NCBI GenBank assembly: GCA_025451655.1 | Contig: JANWKA010000048.1 | Span: forward strand, 1-37,682 | Direction of reading: 5' to 3' | Source of the DNA: Chitinophagaceae bacterium | GTDB taxonomy: Bacteria > Bacteroidota > Bacteroidia > Chitinophagales > Chitinophagaceae | Length of the DNA stretch: 37,682 nucleotides | Shown here: piece after piece, positions 8,530 through 17,790 of the stretch | Layout of the letters: each line of letters starts with the position of its first letter | Numbering within the stretch: the stretch's first letter is position 1 | Position numbers and translations under genes: made by a program | The notes under the pieces: generated by a model | What the model saw: only the letters and a program-made list of their open reading frames with translations | Told to the model about the DNA's origin: nothing | Database searches by the model: none

Positions 8530-9537
8530 TCAGGCCGTCATCAGGCTGCAACCCCTCAGGGCGCTCCCATCCATTCTCCCGAGCACTTCAAAGCTGCCAT
8601 CCGGATGAACGATCCCGGTATCCGCTGTGGCCACGAAGGCGCAGGAATCCTGGTTCGCCAAATCGATGAAATTCAGGGTGCCAGCCTGGCCGGGGGCAGC
8701 CTCCCGGAGAGGATCATCTTCCATAACCGCAATCGCTTTCATCCAGGGCGGACAGCGGAATCTCCCGTTTTCCCGGGCATAGGCCTGGGAAAGCAGTTCG
8801 GTCATTCCATATTCTGAATGGATCCTATGGACTCCAAAGGATTTCCCGAGGGTCGCGTGCAGCGCTTCCCGGACCATCTCCCTGCCCCTTCCCTTCATTC
8901 CCCCGGTTTCCATAACGAGGGTATGTTCGAGCTTCATGGGAAATGCCGCAGCGAAATCAAGTAAAGCAAAAGTCACACCCAGAAGCAGGGCCTTTCTACC
9001 GGTATTTTCCAGGTCCAGCAGCGTCCGGTGCAGCTTTTCATGATCCCGGAGATAAAATCCGGATTCGGGGTGACCGCTGCACCGGATCAGGTCTTTCACC
9101 ATGAATACCAGGGAGGAGCTCGGGCGCTCCAGGTAACCGGGAAGCAGGCCCAGGATAACATAGTCCCGGACCGGGCCGTATATCCTTTCAAAACCCCTCC
9201 GGAAGCTTTCCCGGTACAAGCCAGGGTCCCGGACCAAATGCCGGCTTGCTGGACCTGTGGTCCGGCTGCTCTCAAAAACCAGGGCAGGTTCGAAATCCCC
9301 GGTGACCACCCGGTGGGTCTTGAAGAACTCGATCGGAAGAAAGGGGATTTGGCGGAGTTCGGTGACCCGGTCAGGATACCTTCCCAGGGCATCTGAAAAA
9401 TCCCGGAAAACCCGGTTTCCCGCGTATTGGATTTTAAACAATTGGAACGCTAAATGGTCCAATCCGGCGTTATCCGTTTGGAAGATAGGGGCCGTTCCGG
9501 AAGGCACCCTTTCCTCAGGGTTTTGGGTCAAAACCAT
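8530..9537 (-). CDS. LuxE/PaaK-like acyl transferase (acyl-protein synthetase family)
   Basis: The track ORF runs 8530-9633, but the likely start is internal (MVLTQNPEERVPSG..., ATG at 9537). Motifs include FLPIEFFKTHRV, FESSRTTG and HSEYGMTELLSQAY. Confidence 0.85.
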   Translation of the reverse strand: MVLTQNPEERVPSGTAPIFQTDNAGLDHLAFQLFKIQYAGNRVFRDFSDALGRYPDRVTELRQIPFLPIEFFKTHRVVTGDFEPALVFESSRTTGPASRHLVRDPGLYRESFRRGFERIYGPVRDYVILGLLPGYLERPSSSLVFMVKDLIRCSGHPESGFYLRDHEKLHRTLLDLENTGRKALLLGVTFALLDFAAAFPMKLEHTLVMETGGMKGRGREMVREALHATLGKSFGVHRIHSEYGMTELLSQAYARENGRFRCPPWMKAIAVMEDDPLREAAPGQAGTLNFIDLANQDSCAFVATADTGIVHPDGSFEVLGRMDGSALRGCSLMTA

Positions 9538-9549
9538 TAATATTGCGTT

Positions 9550-9981
9550 ATGAAGAGTCTTTTGGCGGTGCTGGTTGCCGTTTTGTTGCTTTGGTCCTGT
9601 TCCAAGTCCGGCAATTTCCCAAACACCCCGCAAATTACATTAGAATCCGTCAGTCCCACCCTCCTCCACCTCGGTGATTCCATGACCATCTTTCTGGGAT
9701 TCACCGACGGCAGCGCGGATGTGCTGGACTCTGTGTTTTTCAGGGAAAACAGCTCCACCCGGTACCTGGGTTTCCTTTCCAAACCAATCCCTACCTTCCC
9801 AAATAAAACCAATGAACAGGGGGATATGATCATCACCCTGAATTATATCTCCGATATCGGGCAGCCCAATAATCCGAACGGCGACCCGGACACTTCCGCC
9901 TTCAGCATTTTTATTAAAACCGCCGGAGGAGTTTCCAGCGATACGATCCAGACCCCTCCCATCATCATTTACCCCGATTAA
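9550..9981 (+). CDS. Hypothetical lipoprotein
   Basis: 143 aa. [22 protein letters not shown] is a signal peptide with a lipobox Cys. Confidence 0.75.
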   Translation: MKSLLAVLVAVLLLWSCSKSGNFPNTPQITLESVSPTLLHLGDSMTIFLGFTDGSADVLDSVFFRENSSTRYLGFLSKPIPTFPNKTNEQGDMIITLNYISDIGQPNNPNGDPDTSAFSIFIKTAGGVSSDTIQTPPIIIYPD

Positions 9982-10031
9982 TTCAGGGTTTCCCCCTTCG
10001 GCAATACTCCGGTTTGATTACATTTGGCCCC

Positions 10032-11570
10032 ATGGATCCGGTGGAAAAATTGCGTCTGCTTACCGAAAAAGCCCTGAAGGGAGGAGGAGATGCACGGATT
10101 GAATCCCAGCATCAGAAAGGAAAACTCACCGCAAGGGAAAGACTTTCCCTGCTCCTGGACCCGGATTCCTTCCAGGAATTCGGGATGCTGGTCACGCACC
10201 GCTCCACCGATTTCGGTATGGATCAGGAAAGCTTTCCGGGGGATGGAGTGGTGACCGGTTATGGCACCATTGCCGGGAGGTCTGTATATGTATATTCCCA
10301 GGACTTCACCGTTTTCGGGGGCAGCCTTTCGGAGACCCATGCCCAGAAAATCTGCCGGATCATGGACCTGGCCCTGGAGAACGGAGCCCCCCTGATCGGC
10401 CTGAACGACAGTGGAGGGGCGCGGATCCAGGAGGGAGTGGTCAGCCTCGGTGGATACGCAGATATTTTCTATAGAAACGTTCGGGCTTCCGGGGTGATCC
10501 CGCAACTTTCAGCCATCCTGGGCCCTTGCGCCGGAGGCGCAGTGTACTCCCCGGCCATGACGGATTTCATTCTCATGGTGGAACAAAGCTCCTATATGTT
10601 CGTAACCGGTCCGGGCGTAGTGCGGACCGTAACCCATGAACAGGTTTCAGCAGAAGAACTCGGGGGTGCCCGGACCCATGCCACCAAAAGCGGCGTCACC
10701 CATTTTTGCTGCAAAGGGGAGCCCGAATGCCTGGAGACGCTCCGGTCCCTGCTCGGATACCTTCCCCAAAACTGCGATGAGGATCCTCCCTCCCTCCCCT
10801 ACGAGGCCTCGGACGAGCTCAGGCCCAAATTGAACCAGATGATCCCGGCGGGGGCCAACCAGCCCTATGACATGAAGGAGGTGATCGCCGAGGTGGCCGA
10901 TGAAGGTTCTTTTCTGGAAGTGCACCGGGATTTCGCGGAAAACATGATCACCGGTTTTGCCCGGGTGGGCGGCAGAAGCATCGGCATTGTGGCCAACCAG
11001 CCATCGGTGCTGGCCGGGGTACTGGACATTCATGGTTCGCAGAAGGGAGCGCGGTTCACCCGGTTCTGCGACGCGTTCAACATTCCCCTGCTGGTGCTGG
11101 TGGATGTGCCCGGATTCCTTCCCGGCACCGACCAGGAATGGAACGGCATCATCACCAATGGGGCCAAGCTCCTCTATGCCCTGAGCGAAGCCACAGTTCC
11201 CCGGATCACGGTGATCACCCGCAAGGCATACGGTGGGGCTTACGACGTGATGAACAGCAAGCATATCGGAGCCGACCTGAATTTTGCCTTCCCGGGGTCC
11301 GAGATCGCGGTCATGGGCCCCAAGGGGGCAGCCGAGATCATCTTTCGCAGGGAAATTGAATCTGCCGAAGATCCTGCCAAAAAGCTGGAAGAGAAGGTAG
11401 CCGAATACACTGAAAAATTCGCCAATCCCTTCAAGGCGGCCTCCCATGGATACATCGACGAGGTCATCCTGCCGGATCAAACCCGGATCCGGGTGATGCG
11501 GGGCCTGAAGATGCTGCGCAACAAGGTAGTCAGGCTGCCCCGGAAAAAACATGGAAACATTCCCCTCTAA
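10032..11570 (+). CDS. Acyl-CoA carboxylase beta subunit (propionyl-CoA carboxylase / methylmalonyl-CoA decarboxylase carboxyltransferase subunit)
   Basis: [68 protein letters not shown] and the C-terminus [11 protein letters not shown]. The start is chosen at MDPVEKL (10032). Confidence 0.95.
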   Translation: MDPVEKLRLLTEKALKGGGDARIESQHQKGKLTARERLSLLLDPDSFQEFGMLVTHRSTDFGMDQESFPGDGVVTGYGTIAGRSVYVYSQDFTVFGGSLSETHAQKICRIMDLALENGAPLIGLNDSGGARIQEGVVSLGGYADIFYRNVRASGVIPQLSAILGPCAGGAVYSPAMTDFILMVEQSSYMFVTGPGVVRTVTHEQVSAEELGGARTHATKSGVTHFCCKGEPECLETLRSLLGYLPQNCDEDPPSLPYEASDELRPKLNQMIPAGANQPYDMKEVIAEVADEGSFLEVHRDFAENMITGFARVGGRSIGIVANQPSVLAGVLDIHGSQKGARFTRFCDAFNIPLLVLVDVPGFLPGTDQEWNGIITNGAKLLYALSEATVPRITVITRKAYGGAYDVMNSKHIGADLNFAFPGSEIAVMGPKGAAEIIFRREIESAEDPAKKLEEKVAEYTEKFANPFKAASHGYIDEVILPDQTRIRVMRGLKMLRNKVVRLPRKKHGNIPL

Positions 11571-11584
11571 CCAGTAGCGATCTG

Positions 11585-12481
11585 ATGGCCCTGACCCCCA
11601 ACTCAAGGCGCAATATCCACGGACCAGGAATCCTTGGGGTCCTGCGGAAGACCGCAAGGATTTTCTTCTACGGTTCGGTTTTCATCTCCCTTTGCGCGGT
11701 TGGCCTATGCATGGAGACCAGCATGCTCCTGGGCACCCCGGGCAACTCCTTCGCCTTCTACCTGGTGGTCTTCTGCGCCACCCTCGGCCAATATAATATC
11801 CATTATTTCATCAAGCGCAAGGCCAATCCGGATTCCGGAAGGTTCCTCTGGTCCGTCACTCACCGCAGGATACACCTGGCGCTGAACGGGATCGGGGCGC
11901 TGGGCCTGATCCTGGGCCTGACCCGCCTGCAATTATCTCATTTCCTTGTCCTGGGGATCGGGGCCGCCATCACCCTGTTGTATTCCTTTCCCCTGCTCCC
12001 GTTTCCGGGCAAAAGGAGGCTGAAGGATTTCGGGCTGCTGAAAATCGCGGTATTGTCCTATGTCTGGACTCTGATCACCGTTTGGTTCCCCGCGGTCGCC
12101 CTCCCCAGGATCACCCCTTCCTTCATGCTGGTCTTTGCCGACCGGTTCCTGTTCATGTTCGCCCTCTGCCTGGCCTTCGACATCCGGGACAAACCCACCG
12201 ATGCACGGGAGGGGATCCATACCCTGCCGGTCATGCTGGGGGTCAAGGCATGCTACCAGATCATTCGGCTGGCGCTGGTCCTCTTTGTGGCTGTGGCCAT
12301 CCTGCAGTTCACGGTCACCGGCCGGTTTCTGGAGCTGAACGCCATGATCCTTTCCGCCCTGACGACTTATTTCATGGTGGAATACTCCCGTACCCGGACC
12401 TCAGACCTGGTCTACCTGGCCGGAATCGACGGGATGATGATGCTGCAGGCCCTACTTGTGGGCCTTGCGGGAATCCATTGA
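11585..12481 (+). CDS. UbiA-like prenyltransferase-family membrane protein
   Basis: 298 aa, polytopic. LAFDIRDKPTDAREGIHTLPVMLG matches the UbiA second Asp-rich motif. The canonical first NDxxD motif is not evident. Confidence 0.72.
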   Translation: MALTPNSRRNIHGPGILGVLRKTARIFFYGSVFISLCAVGLCMETSMLLGTPGNSFAFYLVVFCATLGQYNIHYFIKRKANPDSGRFLWSVTHRRIHLALNGIGALGLILGLTRLQLSHFLVLGIGAAITLLYSFPLLPFPGKRRLKDFGLLKIAVLSYVWTLITVWFPAVALPRITPSFMLVFADRFLFMFALCLAFDIRDKPTDAREGIHTLPVMLGVKACYQIIRLALVLFVAVAILQFTVTGRFLELNAMILSALTTYFMVEYSRTRTSDLVYLAGIDGMMMLQALLVGLAGIH

Positions 12482-12502
12482 ATGCCTCAGGGAAACTTGA
12501 GC

Positions 12503-12510
12503 TATTTTTG
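12503..12510 (+). promoter_or_regulatory. Bacteroidota-type -7 box (TATTTTTG) upstream of the M42 peptidase
   Basis: TATTTTTGCC, 20 bp before the ATG, with TTG (12478-12480) 22 bp upstream of the box. Confidence 0.5.
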
Positions 12511-12530
12511 CCGGAATCCATTCACCAACC

Positions 12531-13637
12531 ATGGCAAAGGAAAAAGGACCCAAAGGCGTGATGAACCAGGCTTCCCTGGAATTCATGAAGACCTACCTGA
12601 ACAATGCTTCCCCCACCGGCTTCGAATCCAGGGGCCAGCGGATCTGGCTGGATTATCTCAGGCCCTTTATCGATGTCCACGAGGTGGATTATTACGGAAC
12701 GGTGACCGGGATCATCAACCCGGGTGCCCCTTTCCGGGTGGTCCTGGAGGCCCATGCCGACGAGATCTCCTGGTTCGTGAACTATATTTCCCCGGAGGGC
12801 CTGCTGTATGTGATCCGCAACGGCGGATCCGACCAGCAGATCGCCCCATCCAAAAGGGTCCTGATCCATACTGAAAAAGGCGTCGTGAAAGCGGTATTCG
12901 GATGGCCCGCCATCCACACCCGGATGCGGAGCAATGACGGAAAGGAACCCCAGCCCAAGGTGGAGAATATTTTCCTGGATTGCGGTGCCCGGTCCAAAAA
13001 GGAAGTGGACGGTCTGGGAATCCATGTGGGATGCGTGGTCACTTTTGAGGAAGGGTTTGAGGAACTGCCCTATAACCACTTTGTATGCCGGGCCCTGGAC
13101 AACCGGATCGGCGGGGTGATGATTGCAGAGGTGGCCCGCCTGCTGCATGAGCGGAAGGATAAGCTTCCCTTCGGCCTTTACCTTGTCAATTCGGTCCAGG
13201 AGGAGGTCGGCCTCCGGGGCGCGGAGATGATCGCCCGCAGGATCAGGCCGCATGTCGCCCTGATCACCGATGTCACCCATGATTCCACCACCCCGATGAT
13301 CAATAAGAATATCGAGGGGGAGACCCGGTGCGGGAAAGGGCCTTCCATCACTTATGGCCCTGCGGTCCATAACATCCTGAGGGACCTGATCATCCGGGTG
13401 GCCAGGAAACAAAAGATCCCTTACCAGCTGGCTGCCGTGAGCCGCAGTACGGGCACCGACACGGACGCCTTCGCTTATGCGGGGGATGGCACCCCTTCCG
13501 CCCTGGTATCCCTTCCCCTGAGGTACATGCATACGACCGTGGAGATGATCCAAAGGGATGACGTGGAGGCCACCATCCAGCTGCTCTACCACACCCTGAA
13601 GGCCCTCTCGCCCAAAACAAACTTTAAATACCTTTGA
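12531..13637 (+). CDS. M42-family metallopeptidase
   Basis: 368 aa with [29 protein letters not shown] and ALITDVTHD. Confidence 0.93.
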   Translation: MAKEKGPKGVMNQASLEFMKTYLNNASPTGFESRGQRIWLDYLRPFIDVHEVDYYGTVTGIINPGAPFRVVLEAHADEISWFVNYISPEGLLYVIRNGGSDQQIAPSKRVLIHTEKGVVKAVFGWPAIHTRMRSNDGKEPQPKVENIFLDCGARSKKEVDGLGIHVGCVVTFEEGFEELPYNHFVCRALDNRIGGVMIAEVARLLHERKDKLPFGLYLVNSVQEEVGLRGAEMIARRIRPHVALITDVTHDSTTPMINKNIEGETRCGKGPSITYGPAVHNILRDLIIRVARKQKIPYQLAAVSRSTGTDTDAFAYAGDGTPSALVSLPLRYMHTTVEMIQRDDVEATIQLLYHTLKALSPKTNFKYL

Positions 13638-13653
13638 ATTTGAACCTGAACCG

Positions 13654-14643
13654 ATGACCGAACCCCTGATCCGTCACGACTGGACCCTGGAGGAAATTGC
13701 TGAAATTTACCATAGCCCGGTCCTGGACCTGGTATTCCGGGCTGCTTCCCTGCACCGCAGTTTCCAGGATACCGCCGAGGTCCAGGTTTGCACCCTGCTT
13801 TCCATCAAGACAGGCGGATGCCCTGAAGACTGTGCCTACTGCCCCCAGGCTGCCCGGTATCATACCGGCGTAAAGGCTGAAGCCCTGCTTTCCAAAGAGA
13901 CTGTCCTGGAGCATGCCCGAAGGGCCAGGGATGCGGGATCCACCCGCTTCTGCATGGGGGCGGCCTGGAGGGAAGTCCGGGACAACCGGGATTTCGACCG
14001 GGTGCTGGAAATGGTTCGGGAAGTGAACGGTCTGGGCCTGGAGGTCTGCTGCACCATGGGCATGCTGACCGAGCACCAGGCCCGCAGGCTGCAGGAAGCC
14101 GGCCTGCACGCCTATAATCACAACCTGGATACTTCCGATACCTTTTACGGGGAGATCATCCATACCCGGACCTATGAAGACCGGCTCAGGACCCTGGATC
14201 ATGTCCGCAAGGCCGGGGTCACGGTATGTTGCGGGGGAATCATCGGCCTGGGAGAAAGCCCCCGGGACCGGATGGCCATGCTGCAAACCCTGGCCAATCT
14301 TTCCCAACACCCGGAATCCGTACCCGTCAATGCCTTGGTTTCCGTGGAAGGGACTCCACTGGAGCACCGCCCCAGGGTGGATATCTGGGATATGGTCCGC
14401 ATGATCGCCTGTGCCCGGATCCTGATGCCCCGCACCATGGTGCGCCTGAGCGCCGGCAGGATGGATTTCAGCATCGCGGAACAGGCCCTCTGCTTCCTGG
14501 CAGGAGCCAATTCCATATTCACCGGGGAAAAACTCCTCACCACCCCCAACCCGGGATTTGAGGAAGACCAGGAGATGTTCAGGATCCTGGGACTGAAGCC
14601 CAGGGCGGCTTTCAAAAAGGAAAAGGAGGAGACGGCTGCCTGA
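13654..14643 (+). CDS. bioB: Biotin synthase
   Basis: 329 aa. Radical-SAM motif [10 protein letters not shown], plus [26 protein letters not shown] and GGIIGLGES. Confidence 0.97.
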   Translation: MTEPLIRHDWTLEEIAEIYHSPVLDLVFRAASLHRSFQDTAEVQVCTLLSIKTGGCPEDCAYCPQAARYHTGVKAEALLSKETVLEHARRARDAGSTRFCMGAAWREVRDNRDFDRVLEMVREVNGLGLEVCCTMGMLTEHQARRLQEAGLHAYNHNLDTSDTFYGEIIHTRTYEDRLRTLDHVRKAGVTVCCGGIIGLGESPRDRMAMLQTLANLSQHPESVPVNALVSVEGTPLEHRPRVDIWDMVRMIACARILMPRTMVRLSAGRMDFSIAEQALCFLAGANSIFTGEKLLTTPNPGFEEDQEMFRILGLKPRAAFKKEKEETAA

Positions 14644-14648
14644 AATTC

Positions 14649-15287
14649 TTATTCCGCTGCCGCATCCCTGCACCAGGCCATGCACCATCCCCCACCGCAG
14701 GCGTAATGCACGATTAAATCCGTCTCCATTCCCGGCATCCGAAAACCGGCCCGGATCCATGGAGATTTCCCCGCTTCAAAAGGATACAGGCGGATATGGC
14801 TTTTGAAATCCACCCCCCCTTCCCCATGCCATTTGAAAATCGCCTCCTTCGCACACCAGCAAATCGTCTGGTGGAGCACCGGGTCGGTCCGAGAAATGAA
14901 AATCAGTTCTTCCGGAGCCAGGAATTTTCCGGCCACCCGGCTCACTTTCGGAGCCAGGAATTCGATATCAATCCCAACTTTCCCTTTTCTTGATGCGATA
15001 GCAGCTGCATGGTCTCCGGTATGGGAAAAGGAAATAAAATAGGGTGCTCCTTTCAATGAAGGATTGCCCGCTGAACCGGAGTATACGCGGTCCGGGTCGA
15101 TATCTTCGAAAAGCTCGGGGAGCAGGTACCGGACAGCCAGACCCTGGAGCCTCTTTTGCGGGTGGGTTGCGTTGATCGGGAAATGAACACGGGACCTGAA
15201 AAAGGATTCCGGTTCCCGGATGAGCCAGATGCCGGCCCTGGTATCCGGGTCAATGGGTATGATCCGCTCTAAAGGCATAAATGGCAA
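14649..15287 (-). CDS. 4'-phosphopantetheinyl transferase superfamily protein
   Basis: 212 aa with ISFSHTGDHAAAIAS, VGIDIE and WCAKEAIFKW. Confidence 0.92.
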   Translation of the reverse strand: MPFMPLERIIPIDPDTRAGIWLIREPESFFRSRVHFPINATHPQKRLQGLAVRYLLPELFEDIDPDRVYSGSAGNPSLKGAPYFISFSHTGDHAAAIASRKGKVGIDIEFLAPKVSRVAGKFLAPEELIFISRTDPVLHQTICWCAKEAIFKWHGEGGVDFKSHIRLYPFEAGKSPWIRAGFRMPGMETDLIVHYACGGGWCMAWCRDAAAE

Positions 15288-15584
15288 TATATACTTTTTG
15301 GAACAGGTTCACCTCCGCCCAGTGGGGACCCGGGTCTGCTGCCTGTTCCATTCCTCATCCGGTGATCCGGACCCTGGATGGGGCCCCCTTGCCCGCAGGA
15401 TATTCCCGGGCCCTCCGGGCCAATCCATCGCCGGGGGTTTCATGGATCAGTTCCTGCTGCCAGGCAAAATTGATGGATTATGGATCAGATTTTTCCATAT
15501 TTTTCACCCTGCCCGGAAACTGAAACGGTAACCTGGTCCCATTGGGAATATTTCCATGATGATATAAATAAATTCATTCCGGTT

Positions 15585-16121
15585 ATGATTTTGTCTGACA
15601 CCAGAATCCTCGAAGAGATGCAGAAAGGCACGATCGTGATACAGCCCTTCAACCTGGAATTCCTGGGAAGCAATTCCTATGACGTCCACCTCGGCAAATG
15701 GCTTGCTGTTTATGAAGACAAGGAGCTGGACGCCAAAAAACACAATACCATCCGGGAGATCCTCATCCCGGAAGCAGGGATGGTCCTTCAGCCGGATATG
15801 CTTTATCTGGGCGTTACTGAAGAATATACCGAGACCCACAGTCATGTTCCCTTCCTGGAAGGAAAGTCCTCCACAGGAAGGCTGGGCATCGACATCCATG
15901 CCACAGCCGGAAAAGGGGATGTCGGATTCTGCAATACCTGGACCCTGGAAATATCAGTCGTCCATCCCGTCCGGATTTATGCGGGCATGCCCATCGGCCA
16001 GCTGATCTATTTTCCCGTTGAAGGGGCTGTTGGCAAATCCTACAGTTCCAAACCCAGCGCGAAATACAATGTCCGGACCGACCGTCCCGTGGAAAGCATG
16101 ATGTGGAAAAACAAATTCTAG
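15585..16121 (+). CDS. dcd: dCTP deaminase
   Basis: MILSDTRILEEMQKGTIVIQPF...GSNSYDVHLG, then EGKSSTGRLGIDIHATAGKGDVGF. The track ORF start at 15480 adds an upstream extension, and the ATG at 15585 is preferred. Confidence 0.93.
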   Translation: MILSDTRILEEMQKGTIVIQPFNLEFLGSNSYDVHLGKWLAVYEDKELDAKKHNTIREILIPEAGMVLQPDMLYLGVTEEYTETHSHVPFLEGKSSTGRLGIDIHATAGKGDVGFCNTWTLEISVVHPVRIYAGMPIGQLIYFPVEGAVGKSYSSKPSAKYNVRTDRPVESMMWKNKF

Positions 16122-16202
16122 GGGAATCCACCCTTCATTTTATTGCATATTAAGTCCATTGGTTAAATAGGATTTCCTGTTTTTGGTTACCTTTACCGGG
16201 TC

Positions 16203-16775
16203 ATGACCAGCCTTTTATCCATCCTGAACCGGCCCTGGCCCTGGTATGTTGCCGGCCCCCTGATCGGTCTGGCTGTCCCCGGCCTGCTGATCGCAGGGAA
16301 CAAGCGCCTGGGCGTCTCCTCCGCACTCCGGGATATTTGCGCGGCCTGTGTTCCCATGCAGGTTAGCCTACTCCATTATGACTGGAAGAAAAACGTCTGG
16401 AACATCCTTTTCGTCGCCGGCATCCTGGTGGGGGGATTCCTGGCCGGGTGGGTTTTTCCCAATCCTGGCCCCGTCGCGATTTCAGGCCATACGGTCGCAG
16501 ACCTGCACCGGCTTGGAGTGCCCCTTCAAAAAGGCATGCTTCCCGTCTCCCTGTTCAGCTGGAAAGGATTGTTGTCCCTGAAGGGACTGATTCTGATGAT
16601 CGGGGGAGGTTTCCTGGTCGGATTCGGGACCCGTTATGCCGGGGGATGCACATCAGGTCATGGGATCATGGGGCTTTCCAGCCTCCAGTGGCCTTCCCTC
16701 GTAGCCGTATCCACTTTTTTCGCGGGGGGAATTTTTTGCACCTTCCTGATTTTGCCCTGGATCCTGAAGCTTTGA
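16203..16775 (+). CDS. YeeE/YedE-family (sulfur transport-like) membrane protein, first half
   Basis: 190 aa, polytopic, with GTRYAGGCTSGHGIMGLSSLQWPS. Confidence 0.9.
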   Translation: MTSLLSILNRPWPWYVAGPLIGLAVPGLLIAGNKRLGVSSALRDICAACVPMQVSLLHYDWKKNVWNILFVAGILVGGFLAGWVFPNPGPVAISGHTVADLHRLGVPLQKGMLPVSLFSWKGLLSLKGLILMIGGGFLVGFGTRYAGGCTSGHGIMGLSSLQWPSLVAVSTFFAGGIFCTFLILPWILKL

Positions 16776-16785
16776 ATTCACTCCG

Positions 16786-17196
16786 ATGAAACAGATCAAA
16801 TTTCTGATTGCCGGCATCCTGTTCGGCATCGTGCTGACCAGAAGCGAAGCCATTTCCTGGTACCGCATCCAGGAAATGTTCCGGTTCCAGGGGTTCCAGA
16901 TGTATGGAATTTTCTTTACTGCCATTCCCACCGGCATCCTTTCCCTCTGGCTGATCCGGAAATTCCGGATCAGAACCCTCCAGGGAGAGCAGGTCCGGGT
17001 GGATCCCATCCGGTTCAACTGGGGCATTCCCCTGGGGGGCTTTATTTTCGGGCTTGGCTGGGCCCTTACCGGTGCCTGCCCTGGCCCGCTTTTCGCGCAA
17101 ATCGGAACCGGGTTCACCGTGGTGGTCGTGACCCTGCTCAGCGCCCTGGCAGGAACCTGGGTCTGCAGCGCCCTTCACTCCAGGCTTCCCCGCTGA
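16786..17196 (+). CDS. YeeE/YedE-family (DUF6691-like) membrane protein, second half
   Basis: 136 aa with GGFIFGLGWALTGACPGPLFAQIGTG. It directly follows the first half. Confidence 0.9.
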   Translation: MKQIKFLIAGILFGIVLTRSEAISWYRIQEMFRFQGFQMYGIFFTAIPTGILSLWLIRKFRIRTLQGEQVRVDPIRFNWGIPLGGFIFGLGWALTGACPGPLFAQIGTGFTVVVVTLLSALAGTWVCSALHSRLPR

Positions 17197-17730
17197 TCAG
17201 GCACCCGGTTGCTGCATTTCCATCAGTTTTTCAAGAACGTAATAAACGGCCGGGCAAACCACCGCATTCTGCCGGGTGACCTGGGGCCGGTTCAAAAGGA
17301 CATCCTGGTCGGTATAGGGGTAATTTTTGCAATCTCCAGGCCGGGCCTCGTAGATGGTGCAGGATAGGTCTTTCCCCAGGAAAGGACAGGGGACGGCCTG
17401 CACCACATAATCCCCTTCCTCGTCCAGTTTCAGATAGTTCAGGATCAATTCGGATTCGCGGATGCCCAGAGACCTGGCGATTCTTCTGATATCCGGCGTC
17501 TTGAACCGGGGACTGATGGTCTTGCAGCAATTGGCGCATTGCCTGCAACTGATACCGCTGAAGGCTTCCTGATGCAGGCCGGGAAGCAATCCCAGGGCCT
17601 TTCGCCGTTTTTTCCCCTTCAATCTTTCCAGGAACCGGAGATAGGCCGGACCACGCCTGGCTGCGATGCGACTCCATTGGTCCGGGAGGTGATCCATATC
17701 CAAAGTTAGCCCCATCCGGTCAGGATCCAT
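17197..17730 (-). CDS. YkgJ-like cysteine cluster protein
   Basis: 177 aa. CRQCANCC ... CPFLGKDLSCTIYEARPGDCKNYP. Confidence 0.9.
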   Translation of the reverse strand: MDPDRMGLTLDMDHLPDQWSRIAARRGPAYLRFLERLKGKKRRKALGLLPGLHQEAFSGISCRQCANCCKTISPRFKTPDIRRIARSLGIRESELILNYLKLDEEGDYVVQAVPCPFLGKDLSCTIYEARPGDCKNYPYTDQDVLLNRPQVTRQNAVVCPAVYYVLEKLMEMQQPGA

Positions 17731-17745
17731 ATGGGCCCATTTCCC

Positions 17746-17753
17746 TAAATTTG
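17746..17753 (+). promoter_or_regulatory. Bacteroidota-type -7 box (TAAATTTG) upstream of gcvP
   Basis: TAAATTTGCG, 37 bp upstream of the gcvP ATG. Confidence 0.55.
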
Positions 17754-17790
17754 CGCTTTCCCAAACGCCATCACTTTACATTTCTTTTTC

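Noticed and set aside
10647-11657. 336-aa minus-strand ORF antisense to the carboxylase subunit
   Set aside because: Shadow ORF of a conserved gene.
12522-13592. 356-aa minus-strand ORF antisense to the M42 peptidase
   Set aside because: Shadow ORF. The sense strand has all M42 motifs.
13624-14760. 378-aa minus-strand ORF antisense to bioB
   Set aside because: Shadow ORF. The plus strand encodes a complete BioB with its Fe-S motif.
15220-15531. 103-aa plus-strand ORF in the PPTase/dcd gap
   Set aside because: Overlaps the PPTase N-terminal coding region, has P/G-rich unstructured composition and no motif. Treated as non-coding.
17731-17790. Glycine riboswitch upstream of gcvP
   Set aside because: Only about 60 bp separate the divergent genes and no riboswitch-like conserved core is visible.
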